From Planctomycetaceae bacterium (GTDB lineage Bacteria > Planctomycetota > Planctomycetia > Planctomycetales > Planctomycetaceae): DNA of 11,318 nucleotides. Positions within the stretch are counted from its first letter, which is position 1; each line of letters begins with the position of its first letter. A program made the position numbers and the translations under genes. The DNA lies in assembly GCA_027080405.1 (NCBI GenBank), contig JALWSL010000573.1, positions 3,146-14,463 of the forward strand. The letters are read 5' to 3'. The notes beneath the pieces are model-generated. The model had not been told where the DNA came from. It ran no database searches and saw nothing but the letters and a program-made list of their open reading frames with translations. Positions 1 through 7,973 of this stretch are shown piece after piece.

Positions 1-45
1 GAGCAGCGAGGTATGGGGCCATTTTCTGTTCCCGACCGTTGAGTT

Positions 46-59
46 TGTCGCATGCGACA
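46..59. promoter_or_regulatory. 14-bp perfect palindrome upstream of ferritin, possible operator
   Basis: TGTCGCATGCGACA equals its own reverse complement over all 14 bases. It lies 57 bp upstream of the ferritin ATG and 8 bp upstream of a fair -35-like element, TTGACG at 68-73. No convincing -10 follows at the expected distance, so the promoter itself is not called. A palindrome of this length in this place fits a binding site for a dimeric repressor. It does not resemble the classical Fur box. A related 10-bp core (TCGCATGCGA) also occurs inside the coding region near 3283, which shows that shorter versions arise without a regulatory role. Regulator unknown. Confidence 0.35.
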
Positions 60-115
60 GTTATTGTTTGACGAAAATCACATCAAATCGGAACCAGTAA
101 CAGCAGGAGTTTTTC

Positions 116-634
116 ATGAAAGATTCATCGCAGGAAGTTTACAGACGGCTGAACGAACAAATCCACGAAGAACTGGCGGCCTGGTACGGCTATTTGGGAA
201 TGTCTATCTGGTGCAGCAAAAACTATTTCGCCGGCTTCGCAAAATGGCTGAATTCACAGGCACAGGAAGAATATATGCACGCCGTGAAAATCCAGCAGTT
301 TCTCATCGACCGAGGCGTTCAAATCACGCTCAAGGGAATCGAAAAACCACGCCAGGAATACAATTCAATTGTTGAAATATTTGAAGCAGCCTTGGCTCAG
401 GAACAGGCGAATTCCGCCAGTCTCAACGACATCTTTCAACTCGCTTTCGAAAGCAGAGCTTATGCTTCCGTAACGGAACTGCAGTGGTTCATCAACGAAC
501 AGGTCGAAGAAGAGCGAACGGCTCAAACAAATCTGGCCCACATCAAGATGGTCGCCTCGGACCCTGCCGCGGTGCTGGAGTTGGATAAATCGTTTGGAGA
601 ACGCCAAAGCCTGTTCCCCGTTCAGCCAGAATAG
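116..634 (+). CDS. ftnA: Non-heme bacterial ferritin (FtnA type)
   Basis: A cytosolic iron-storage protein of 172 residues, the normal size for bacterial ferritin. It oxidises Fe(II) at a di-iron ferroxidase centre and stores Fe(III) mineral in a 24-subunit shell. Aligned by eye to E. coli FtnA, the centre is complete: E19, Y26, E52 and H55 (in the QEEYMH segment), E96 and Q129. The third iron site is also present as E51, E128, E131 and E132. No heme-ligand Met of the bacterioferritin kind is evident, so this is ftn rather than bfr. The start is fixed by AGGAG at 105-109, six bases before the ATG. The gene stands alone and converges on the large redox gene, with stops 84 bp apart. A 14-bp palindrome upstream may be its operator. 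Family assignment is secure; the exact paralogue name is less so. Confidence 0.93.
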   Translation: MKDSSQEVYRRLNEQIHEELAAWYGYLGMSIWCSKNYFAGFAKWLNSQAQEEYMHAVKIQQFLIDRGVQITLKGIEKPRQEYNSIVEIFEAALAQEQANSASLNDIFQLAFESRAYASVTELQWFINEQVEEERTAQTNLAHIKMVASDPAAVLELDKSFGERQSLFPVQPE

Positions 635-640
635 AACAGG
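610..640 (+). terminator. Weak hairpin over the ferritin stop codon
   Basis: CCTGTTC (610-616) and GAACAGG (634-640) form a perfect 7-bp inverted repeat with a 17-nt loop, spanning the ferritin stop codon at 632-634. No T-run follows, so it is not a canonical rho-independent terminator. It could end or stabilise the ferritin transcript. The rest of the 84-bp convergent gap shows only 5-bp stems. Confidence 0.25.
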
Positions 641-718
641 AAAGCCGTTTTCCGCGTGTTTCAGGATAAAACCATTAACTCGATCCATTTCCACTGGATG
701 ATGGCCCTGCTTGCACGC

Positions 719-3700
719 CTACTCGACAATCATTTCGCCATTCATCACCAGCCAGTGACCGGGGAAGGTGCATAAGAATGGGTAGCGCCCCGGTTTTTTC
801 GGAGCACGAAAGTAGATGGTAAATTCGTCGCCGGGGAAAACGATATTTGTGTAGGCGATGACCTCCGGCGTTTTCGGAACATACTGTTTGGCAATGCCGT
901 CCGGATCGGCGATCAGGTAATTCGATTTCTCGCCGACCGTTCGCAGCGCCCCCGGTTGTACCAGCACCCAGTTGTGTGGCACGACATCGGGGTTCATCAA
1001 GGTGAATTCAATCGCCTGCCCCGCTTTCACACGAACGGTTTTCGTCTGGTAGGAAAGATTGCTGCCGGTTTTGATCGTGATATTTTTCGTTCCACCAATT
1101 CGTTTGCCCCACGGATTGGGGGCTGTCTTTGTTGAACGATGTAAATCTGCCAGCATCGGTGGGGGCATGATCAACTTTCCGTACGGCTGATAACCAGGAA
1201 AATCAACAAAGGGTTTATCCAGTGCATGAACCGTTGCAAACAGTTCTCGCCATTGCCCTTTGGCAACAGCAACATGGAGGTGCAACTGGTTCGCTGGCTG
1301 AATGTTCGGGATTTCCAGAAATAATTTTCGTCTGCCTTCGAGCACAAACGCGTCTCGAACATGTAAAACATCGTGCCCGCGCAAACCGAGGTGAAGCGTT
1401 GAAAATTCGGGCGAACCGTAGCCAGGGCCGTAGCGATAATTCCAGCACTGGGCAAAATGCGATCGGGCATGGCCTGCGATGTTTGCATCAACCGGTTGTG
1501 AAAATGTCAGCATCACTCCATTTTCGTGGACATGAAAAGCAATCGGCTGCTGAGCCTTCTCGCCCGTGTGTCGCACCCGTTGAAAGCATCCGTCATCAGT
1601 GGTATAGGTTCCCCAGCCGTCCATGCCGGAAAGATAGAGTTGCCCATCATGCGGGTTGAAACGTCCACGATGCACACCCGAGCGGAATTCCCCTGGCATC
1701 GGCACAATCGCTCCCTGTAATTGTCCTGCCACTTCATCCTGTAAAAGCAGAAAGTATTTACCGGCTCCAAAAGAAGTGTGAATCATATTGCGATGTCCCG
1801 GGCCTGAAAGATTCCCCCAACCTTTTTCGGGAATTTGAACCTGTCCGCCGCTGGAGTTATCCAATCCACGAGGCAAGTAAACCAGAGGCAAATCAGGTGC
1901 CCGACCATTCTTGGGACCGCCCAACCCGAAAAATGGTGGGTGATGTCCGCCAATCGGATATCTTTTTGTTATGTCACTTGGGTCAGCTCCCGGACGAAAC
2001 GCACAAATCATGGAAGCTGGCGTCCATGTCCCTTCCGAACAGGGAACCGTTACCGTTCCAGCTGCCGCCCCAAATGTCATCAACCCCAACCCATCGGGAT
2101 TACGAAAACCGGTTGCCAGTATTTCTGAAGTCTTTCCATCGGGCGAAATTCGGACAATGCCTTCATTCCCCGAGGCAATATAGAAGCGTCCCTGTTGATC
2201 CCGCTGCAACCCACAGATGAAATCATGCCCGGCCGGCGATGTCTGATAGGCCGTCGAAAAGCATTCGTAGAAATCGGCTTCGCCGTCGTTGTTGCGATCG
2301 TGCAGGCGCGTCATCTGGTCACGCCCCAAAACGAAAATGCCATCCGCATCGACAATCATGCCCAACGGTTGATGCAGCCCGGAAGCGAATCGTTTCCACG
2401 TTGCTTTTTTCGAGGGATAGGCAAAGCCGGTTATCCGCCAGACGTCTCCCGTCATCGTGCAAACATATACAACATTTTTTTGGGGATCGAACGCATGTCC
2501 CCCGACGAACATCAGTGCTTTCCACGGGTTTTCAAATGGCAGTTCAATCGTATCAATCGCATACGGTTTCTGTTTTCCATGAATGATGTCGGTTTCAATA
2601 ATTTCCGGCCATTGCTTCTTTGATGATCTCACCAACTTCCGCAGAGGATGTGTTGCAAGGGGAGCCACAATGTGTTGAAACTTTCCCTGTTCCACCGATG
2701 GGCTGTCGAGATATTCAGTCTTGCCAATCCGGTAAGCGAAAATGACACGGGAACCGTTCCGATAAAAACCGTGATAGACAAAAGGTTTTTCCGGTTTGCT
2801 GGTCTTCGGTTGATCGAGCAACTTCCCGTCAATCTGCAATCCCCCGAGAAAACCGTGACGAAATGACGAGAACCTGAGAAAGCCGTCTTTCCAGATTGCC
2901 TCGTAAGATAAGGTTTCCGGATTGAAGCAGGCAGCCATTTCACCCTGTTCGCCGAACCGCACACAAACCCCGCGCGGTATGATTTTCCCCGCATCACGAA
3001 AAACGCCTGCGAGTAGCGACCCCAATTCGGTTTGGTTCCAGCGGTCATCGGCCCAGTATTCATCATTCTGATTCCCCCAATGTCCCTGCTTGCCCCCATC
3101 AAGCCCGGGGAACTCCTGCACCAGTTGCGGTCGAGGATTTTGAGCCAGAAAATAACGGGCCTGCTTCGCGTAGAAATCGTAAACACGATCCCGGTTGACG
3201 GGCGCATTCCAACTGGGAGATTCATTGACATCGAGCGGTTTGCGATCATAAGGAAAAGTTGTTGCTCCGTGAACATGAACCATCGCATGCGACAGAACCG
3301 ATTCCACATCTTTCAGGCGGATTTCTTTTTCATGTCCCAATGACGCCAAAAACCGAATCAAATCCTGCCGTTCGGTGACGCTCATCGCTTGCATGACATT
3401 GCCGGGCATCAAGGTGCCCGCCTGTTTGTGGAAATCGATCTCGTCTTTCGCGATGCGTGTCACTTTTCCGGTAGAAGCATCCTTGAGTTGCAGGAACTGT
3501 TCATTTTCGCTGACCAGATAACCTTTGATCGTCAAACCATCCGCCGTCAGTACCTGATGCAACACGTACTCCGGTTTGACGTTCCGATTGGGCCAAAAGA
3601 CCGATTCCACAATTTCCTCGATTTTGCGATCCTTGCCAATTTTCGATAAATCCGGCCCGACGGTTCCACCCTGTTTCCCGATTTTATGGCAGGACAGACA

Positions 3701-4795
3701 GGCGAATTTCATCGAACTGAAAACGATCACTCCTTTTTGTGCGTTCCCGTTTTTCAGTGACGCGTTTGCCACTTCTTTCACGAAATCAGCCGAGTATTTT
3801 GGGGGGATACTGCTTGTGCTGACTTTTTCAGGAACAAGTTGATCGACGGCACTGCCGGGATATGTTTGGTATTTTGGCTTTTCAGAAGCCGGCTTTCCGG
3901 ATAACTGAGCGACCAACCAGGCGAGCCCGTTCAAATTATCCTGCAAACGAAGCTCTGCATTTTTTTGTGTATGATTCAAAATCCCGATCGGCCCGGCGTA
4001 ACCACTTTTCCGGATCGCATCCAAAATTTTCAGATCGTATGCTCCGGCTCCGAGTGGCAGGATTTTTTTGCCCGTTTTGTCCCCTTGTGGCACCATTCCA
4101 TTCAGATTGAGTGCATCCAGATAGGGAAGCATTTTCTTCAGTTGGGCGTCAAAATCGTCCAGGTGATGATGCGCATGGTGCAAGTTGTAAACGATCCCAA
4201 CATTGGGCATGTCGAGCGCTTTGATAATCGCGATCTGATTCTCCGGTTCTCCAAACCAGCCGCCATGATTATACAATTCCACCCGACAATGGATTTTCGC
4301 AGCCGCGGTTGCAATCGGGCGAATTCTGGCTACTTCCGCAGCAATGCGAGCCTTCCGTTCCTCTGGTGTTTTCGGAGCAACTCCGCCGCCGGTAATCCAC
4401 AACTGTGGTGTTATCTTGTGTTTTTCAAACAGCGATAAAATATGTTTCGCCTCGGCATTCAGCGCCCCCGGGAACCACCACGCGGTTATTTCAATTCCAC
4501 GTTTTTTACAGGCGAGAATTTCCCTTTCAAAATCGGGGATATGCCTGGCACGATAATCGTAGGCGAATTTGCGAATGCCAAGTTTCTCCAGCATTTTCGC
4601 CCGTTGCTCGGGAGTGCGATCACGATCATCAAAAGGAACAATGCACCAGGCAAGCAGGTTTTCTCGACGAAAAACCGACTTCGCCTGTTCAGCCTGAAGG
4701 GAAGATTCAGGCGATAAACCAGCAAATGAAATGAGGATAAACGCAGCTACTGTTCGCACTAACCCGTTCATTAGACCCGATCCGTTTGATCTCAT
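719..4795 (-). CDS. Secreted multidomain redox protein: isomerase-like barrel, c-type heme, propeller, azurin-like copper domain
   Basis: A 1358-residue exported protein. Residues 1-35 are a signal peptide (basic start, AAFILISFAGL core). About 45-300 resemble the sugar phosphate isomerase/AP endonuclease 2 TIM barrel, with possible metal ligands E173, N204 and H207; the usual last Glu seems replaced (GILNH). About 345-489 are the Pirellula/Verrucomicrobium-type heme domain, with C366-L-S-C-H370 and probable axial M463 in LMPGNV. About 490-740 is a middle region that I think matches DUF6797. About 745-1075 is an NHL/glucose dehydrogenase-like propeller, with a calcium-type D833-x-N-x-D-G loop. 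A beta-rich segment follows. About 1235-1358 is an azurin/plastocyanin-like domain with H1274, C1342, H1347 and M1351. Start: AAGGG lies five bases before the ATG. It probably oxidises a sugar-like compound in the periplasm and passes electrons via heme and copper. Domain calls are solid for heme and copper, moderate for the barrel and propeller; the reaction is unknown. Confidence 0.85.
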   Translation of the reverse strand: MRSNGSGLMNGLVRTVAAFILISFAGLSPESSLQAEQAKSVFRRENLLAWCIVPFDDRDRTPEQRAKMLEKLGIRKFAYDYRARHIPDFEREILACKKRGIEITAWWFPGALNAEAKHILSLFEKHKITPQLWITGGGVAPKTPEERKARIAAEVARIRPIATAAAKIHCRVELYNHGGWFGEPENQIAIIKALDMPNVGIVYNLHHAHHHLDDFDAQLKKMLPYLDALNLNGMVPQGDKTGKKILPLGAGAYDLKILDAIRKSGYAGPIGILNHTQKNAELRLQDNLNGLAWLVAQLSGKPASEKPKYQTYPGSAVDQLVPEKVSTSSIPPKYSADFVKEVANASLKNGNAQKGVIVFSSMKFACLSCHKIGKQGGTVGPDLSKIGKDRKIEEIVESVFWPNRNVKPEYVLHQVLTADGLTIKGYLVSENEQFLQLKDASTGKVTRIAKDEIDFHKQAGTLMPGNVMQAMSVTERQDLIRFLASLGHEKEIRLKDVESVLSHAMVHVHGATTFPYDRKPLDVNESPSWNAPVNRDRVYDFYAKQARYFLAQNPRPQLVQEFPGLDGGKQGHWGNQNDEYWADDRWNQTELGSLLAGVFRDAGKIIPRGVCVRFGEQGEMAACFNPETLSYEAIWKDGFLRFSSFRHGFLGGLQIDGKLLDQPKTSKPEKPFVYHGFYRNGSRVIFAYRIGKTEYLDSPSVEQGKFQHIVAPLATHPLRKLVRSSKKQWPEIIETDIIHGKQKPYAIDTIELPFENPWKALMFVGGHAFDPQKNVVYVCTMTGDVWRITGFAYPSKKATWKRFASGLHQPLGMIVDADGIFVLGRDQMTRLHDRNNDGEADFYECFSTAYQTSPAGHDFICGLQRDQQGRFYIASGNEGIVRISPDGKTSEILATGFRNPDGLGLMTFGAAAGTVTVPCSEGTWTPASMICAFRPGADPSDITKRYPIGGHHPPFFGLGGPKNGRAPDLPLVYLPRGLDNSSGGQVQIPEKGWGNLSGPGHRNMIHTSFGAGKYFLLLQDEVAGQLQGAIVPMPGEFRSGVHRGRFNPHDGQLYLSGMDGWGTYTTDDGCFQRVRHTGEKAQQPIAFHVHENGVMLTFSQPVDANIAGHARSHFAQCWNYRYGPGYGSPEFSTLHLGLRGHDVLHVRDAFVLEGRRKLFLEIPNIQPANQLHLHVAVAKGQWRELFATVHALDKPFVDFPGYQPYGKLIMPPPMLADLHRSTKTAPNPWGKRIGGTKNITIKTGSNLSYQTKTVRVKAGQAIEFTLMNPDVVPHNWVLVQPGALRTVGEKSNYLIADPDGIAKQYVPKTPEVIAYTNIVFPGDEFTIYFRAPKKPGRYPFLCTFPGHWLVMNGEMIVE

Positions 4796-4910
4796 GTATT
4801 CCCTTACCCCATAGTCACACGTCCCGCAATTCTATCTGGTTCGCATCTTTTCAGTTGTGTGAATGCCAAGTGAAGAATTATCAGTAATGTAGCGGACAGA
4901 TGCTTCGGGC

Positions 4911-6275
4911 TTACACTTCAAATGGGGGGTATTGCCCGAAGACCAGAAACGCGACATTGAAGTAGATGATCACACCTATAACATCCACCAAAGCCGCGAT
5001 CAATGGAGTAGACATGTAGGCAGGATCTACATGAAGAGAGTGGACCAGGATTGGTAATGCCGCTCCTGCAACCGATGCCATGACAACAACCAGAAAAACG
5101 GTCGATGAAACGACGACTGCCGGGCGCATCTCGTCTGTCAATAGCCAGGCGGCCGTAAAGGAAACCATCCCGACGGTAGCCCCCAGCATGGAACTGAGTA
5201 ATAATTCCCGGTTGAGGATTTTCAGAGCATCACCGCCTTTGAGCGTGAAATGCTCACGAGCCAAAGCGGCGATAACCAGTGCAGCCGACTGCGATCCCGC
5301 ATTTCCCCCACTGGCCAAAACCAGGGGAAGAAACATGATCAACCAACTGTCGCTTTCTCCCGCCTCGAAAAATTGCAAAACCCACGCTGTCAAAACCGAT
5401 GCACCGAGCAGGAAAAAGAGCCAAACCCCCCGTTTCCTGGCCAGGGTCATCATTGAAGTGGAAAGGTAGGAATCCTCCAACGGTTCCACAGCAGCAAGAC
5501 GCTGTTGATCTTCTTCTGCCTCATCTTCAAGAATGTCCGTTGCGTCATCATGGGTGACAATGCCAACAAGTCGGTTCGAATCGTCGACGACTGGAATAGC
5601 CAGAAACCCGTACTTGTCGATATCACGGGCGACTTTTTCCTGATCCTCATCGACCCGGACAGAGATCACCTCGCGAGTCATGATTTCGGATAATTTCTGT
5701 TCCGGTCGAGCCAGAATCAGTTTTCGCATGGTGAGAAAACCGATCAGGTGTCGCTGGTCGTCGGTTATATAGATGTAGTAGATTGTTTCCCGATCCGGAG
5801 CCTGACGGCGAAGCCGTTCAAAAGCTTCCTTGACGGTAATATCTTTGGGGAGCGAAGCGTACTCGGTCGTCATGATCGAGCCGGCCGAATTTTCCGGATA
5901 GGAAAGCAGTTTTCGAATGTCAGCTCTCTCGGCCTGGGCGACCAAAGGGAGAATGGATTCGACATGGTCAGGATCGAGTCGTTCAAGCAAATCGACACGA
6001 TCGTCCGGAGCCATCTCCTCGAGCAGGCGGGACAGATGTGTTCTGTCCATCAAGTGAACCAGTTCGACCTGGAAGGGGAGCGAAAAATAGGCGAAGATTT
6101 CCACCAGTCGTTGCATGTCGCACAGGGAAAGTACCCGCCAGGCTTCTTCGGGGGAGACCTCAAGAAGAATTTCTGCAGAAGCGGCCGGAAAGAGAGCTTC
6201 GCAAAACTCCCTCATCCCCTGCTCATCATTTTCGGCGAGCATTAATTGCAAATCGGGTAGCAGTAATTGATACAT
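4911..6275 (-). CDS. mgtE: Magnesium transporter MgtE
   Basis: An inner-membrane Mg2+ channel/transporter of 454 residues, the normal length, acting as a homodimer gated by intracellular Mg2+. Residues about 1-130 are the helical N-domain that senses Mg2+. About 135-190 and 197-255 are the paired CBS domains (GSIMTTEY begins the first, EIMTREVISV the second). A long acidic connecting helix follows (about 250-280), then about five membrane segments (284-302, 312-340, 358-380, 387-413, 424-446). The family signatures are present: PLVLASGGNAGSQ at 317-329, and DPAYMSTP with D431-V-I-G, whose Asp lines the pore in the Thermus protein. The start is supported by GGGAG seven bases upstream. The gene has its own unit: the rpsI terminator lies 51 bp upstream and the next gene begins 115 bp downstream. 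That leader is too short for an M-box riboswitch. Confidence 0.96.
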   Translation of the reverse strand: MYQLLLPDLQLMLAENDEQGMREFCEALFPAASAEILLEVSPEEAWRVLSLCDMQRLVEIFAYFSLPFQVELVHLMDRTHLSRLLEEMAPDDRVDLLERLDPDHVESILPLVAQAERADIRKLLSYPENSAGSIMTTEYASLPKDITVKEAFERLRRQAPDRETIYYIYITDDQRHLIGFLTMRKLILARPEQKLSEIMTREVISVRVDEDQEKVARDIDKYGFLAIPVVDDSNRLVGIVTHDDATDILEDEAEEDQQRLAAVEPLEDSYLSTSMMTLARKRGVWLFFLLGASVLTAWVLQFFEAGESDSWLIMFLPLVLASGGNAGSQSAALVIAALAREHFTLKGGDALKILNRELLLSSMLGATVGMVSFTAAWLLTDEMRPAVVVSSTVFLVVVMASVAGAALPILVHSLHVDPAYMSTPLIAALVDVIGVIIYFNVAFLVFGQYPPFEV

Positions 6276-6326
6276 CCTGTTTCTCCCGATCTTCCAAACG
6301 TAAAACTGGTATCGAAAAGGTAAGGC

Positions 6327-6360
6327 AAAAAAAATCCCCGGACGAAACTTCGACCGAGGA
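6327..6360 (-). terminator. Rho-independent terminator of the rplM-rpsI operon
   Basis: Read on the minus strand, TCCTCGG and CCGGGGA form a 7-bp stem (one G-U pair). The loop holds a smaller CGA/TCG stem, and an uninterrupted run of eight T follows. It starts 33 bp after the rpsI stop codon and ends about 50 bp before the mgtE start. It therefore ends the ribosomal protein transcript and separates it from mgtE. Confidence 0.85.
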
Positions 6361-6392
6361 GAAGAACGATAATATCGAGTGGTAACCAGTTC

Positions 6393-7103
6393 CTACCGTT
6401 TTGAGAACTGGAAGCTCTTACGGGCTTTGGCCAAACCGTATTTCTTCCGTTCGACCATTCGACCATCCCGGGTGAGGTAGCCACCTTCAGACAACAGGGA
6501 GTGATTGGCAGGATTTTTCGCTTGAAGTGCTCGGGCGATTCCGAGAACAACTGCACCTGTCTGTCCGGTAATTCCCCCGCCGTTGACACGCACCCAGACG
6601 TCGACTTTTCCCAACTCCTCGACTGCATTCAATGGCGCCTTGATCATTTTCTGATCACGTTCCAGACGGAAATAATCTTCAAGAGGGCGACCATTGACAA
6701 CAAATTTTCCACTACCCTCCTTGATGCGGACACGAGCCACGGAGGTCTTCCGACGCCCCGTTCCCATCGCTGTACCGAATTTGTCGATACGACCACGTAT
6801 TTTCGGCTCGACATAGGGCTTTTCTTCCGAGTCCTCCGAGGCCGTATCTGAAACAGATTCCCCTAATGTCAGCTGAGGTGTCGCCGCTGCCTCCTGTTCG
6901 ACAGGTGATTCCCCGGCGACGGGGGCCTGGGTAGATGTTTCAACAGTTGCATCAACGACGATCTCAACTGCTTCCACCACTTCAACCGATTCGGTAACCG
7001 TTTCTTCAGGTTCCGGCGTCGTCTCTGCAGCAGACGCCTGCTCAGCAGCGGTCTGCTCTTCGTTTTTTTCGTTTTCAGGAAGTTCCGTATTCATTAAGTC
7101 CAT
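6393..7103 (-). CDS. rpsI: Ribosomal protein S9 (uS9) with a long acidic N-terminal extension
   Basis: Small-subunit ribosomal protein whose C-terminal tail reaches the P-site tRNA. The core begins near residue 114 with GTGRRKTSVARVRI, continues through VNGGGITGQTGA and ends in GLAKARKSFQFSKR, the expected basic S9 tail. The core is about 123 residues, close to the usual S9 of about 130. The whole protein has 236, because residues 1-100 form an extra segment rich in Glu, Ala, Thr and Val. This segment has 27 acidic residues and only two lysines. No ribosome binding site precedes the internal Met113, so the extension is probably translated. No good site precedes Met1 either; Met4 (codon starting at 7094) has a weak GGATGG and could be the true start. 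It lies downstream of rplM in the conserved order, after an unusually long gap, and is followed by a strong terminator. Confidence 0.95.
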   Translation of the reverse strand: MDLMNTELPENEKNEEQTAAEQASAAETTPEPEETVTESVEVVEAVEIVVDATVETSTQAPVAGESPVEQEAAATPQLTLGESVSDTASEDSEEKPYVEPKIRGRIDKFGTAMGTGRRKTSVARVRIKEGSGKFVVNGRPLEDYFRLERDQKMIKAPLNAVEELGKVDVWVRVNGGGITGQTGAVVLGIARALQAKNPANHSLLSEGGYLTRDGRMVERKKYGLAKARKSFQFSKR

Positions 7104-7266
7104 CCGAAAAATGTTTCAAGAAATCTGATTCAGTTTACCTATTCACTTTACGATCATCAGTTTCAACCCGAGAGGGTTCATAAAGTTTCAACCAATTCCC
7201 GAGTCCCCGGCATGCAACTCGGACAAGCCATCATTGTCGGGAACCCTTATTCCGTGACTGTAGATT
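7104..7266 (-). promoter_or_regulatory. Structured rplM-rpsI intergenic leader
   Basis: These 163 bp hold no gene but several self-complementary segments. TTCCCGA (7196-7202) pairs with TCGGGAA (7237-7243) as a 7-bp stem. CCGAGT (7199-7204) pairs with ACTCGG (7217-7222) as a 6-bp stem. Both use bases 7199-7202, so only one can form at a time. Nearer rpsI, AACCC and GGGTT (7165-7178) make a 5-bp hairpin with a 4-nt loop. No T-run follows any of them, so none is an intrinsic terminator. Bacterial rplM-rpsI gaps are usually short. A regulatory leader for rpsI, an internal promoter or an RNA processing site are all possible. Confidence 0.4.
7159..7193. repeat. 10-bp direct repeat upstream of rpsI
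   Basis: AGTTTCAACC occurs at 7159-7168 and again at 7184-7193, a 25-bp spacing. Read towards rpsI the repeat is GGTTGAAACT. One copy overlaps the AACCC/GGGTT hairpin at 7165-7178. It may be a protein-binding pair or chance. Confidence 0.5.
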
Positions 7267-7773
7267 CTAGGATTTGCAACGTTCCAACAAATGTTCCGGC
7301 ATTGGTACGGGATTCTGGGCTTGATGAGTGTGATTGGGGCCGACACACAACTTGAGACGCTTGAGCATCGTCCTAGCCAATTTGTTTTTCGGCAGCATTC
7401 GACGAACGGCTTCTTCCAGGATCTTTTCAGGATGCTTCTCCAGCATCTTCAGGCCGGTTGTAATTTTTCGACCGCTTGGATATCCGCTATAGCTTTCGTA
7501 GGTTTTGTCTGCAAACTTTTTGGTGAACCGGGGATGTTCATCATGAGCCATTTCCGGGCCGGAAAATCGAACCTTTTCAACGTTCGTAACGATCACATAA
7601 TCCCCTGTATTAACGTGGGGGGTGTAACCCGGTTTGTGCTTTCCCATCAATACCATTGCAATGGCTGAGGCGAACCGGCCAACAATCTGTCCCTCGCCAT
7701 CAACGTGATACCACTCCGGGACGAAAGTTTCATTCTTTGCAACTGTTGTTCTCTGTACAAGTTCTACTGCCAT
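7267..7773 (-). CDS. rplM: Ribosomal protein L13 (uL13)
   Basis: Large-subunit protein needed early in 50S assembly; it binds 23S rRNA. The 168 residues match L13 throughout: EWYHVDGEGQIVGRFAS near the start, LMGKHKPGYTPHVNTGDYVIVTN, then YESYSGYPSGRK, and MLPKNKLARTMLKRLKLCVGPNHTHQAQNP near the end. E. coli L13 has 142 residues, so this protein is somewhat longer, mainly at both ends. The start gives a typical short N-terminal lead before EWYHVD. The ribosome binding site is weak (AAAG or GAAG upstream), and no other Met fits better. It is first gene of the rplM-rpsI pair, preceded by a 522-bp gap that should contain the operon promoter. Confidence 0.96.
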   Translation of the reverse strand: MAVELVQRTTVAKNETFVPEWYHVDGEGQIVGRFASAIAMVLMGKHKPGYTPHVNTGDYVIVTNVEKVRFSGPEMAHDEHPRFTKKFADKTYESYSGYPSGRKITTGLKMLEKHPEKILEEAVRRMLPKNKLARTMLKRLKLCVGPNHTHQAQNPVPMPEHLLERCKS

Positions 7774-7973
7774 GAATCTTTACTTCAAATTCTACTGTAG
7801 GAAAAAGTGCGTCGGGAGGAACCTCGCCAAACCCGGTGTTGAACTATCGAATCGATGTTGAGCACTAACCGGTATTTTTCACCTTGAAATGCCCAAAAAC
7901 ATGACACATCAATACCTACCTGCAGGACGATGTGATCGATCTCGAACAGAAACCGCCACCCGGATTTTACAAG

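Noticed and set aside
1..45. Possible 3' end of an upstream plus-strand gene (a frame ending in TGA at 40-42, another ending in TAA at 98-100), or the start of a minus-strand gene at 53.
   Set aside because: All three plus-strand frames are open at the edge and the minus-strand start has no ribosome binding site. There is too little sequence to choose.
2629..3309. 226-codon frame within the large redox gene on the same strand.
   Set aside because: It is a shifted reading of the large gene, which has continuous recognisable domains through this stretch.
6276..6392. Magnesium-sensing riboswitch in front of mgtE.
   Set aside because: Only about 50 bp lie between the rpsI terminator and the mgtE start, too short for an M-box, and the hairpin is well explained as the rpsI terminator.
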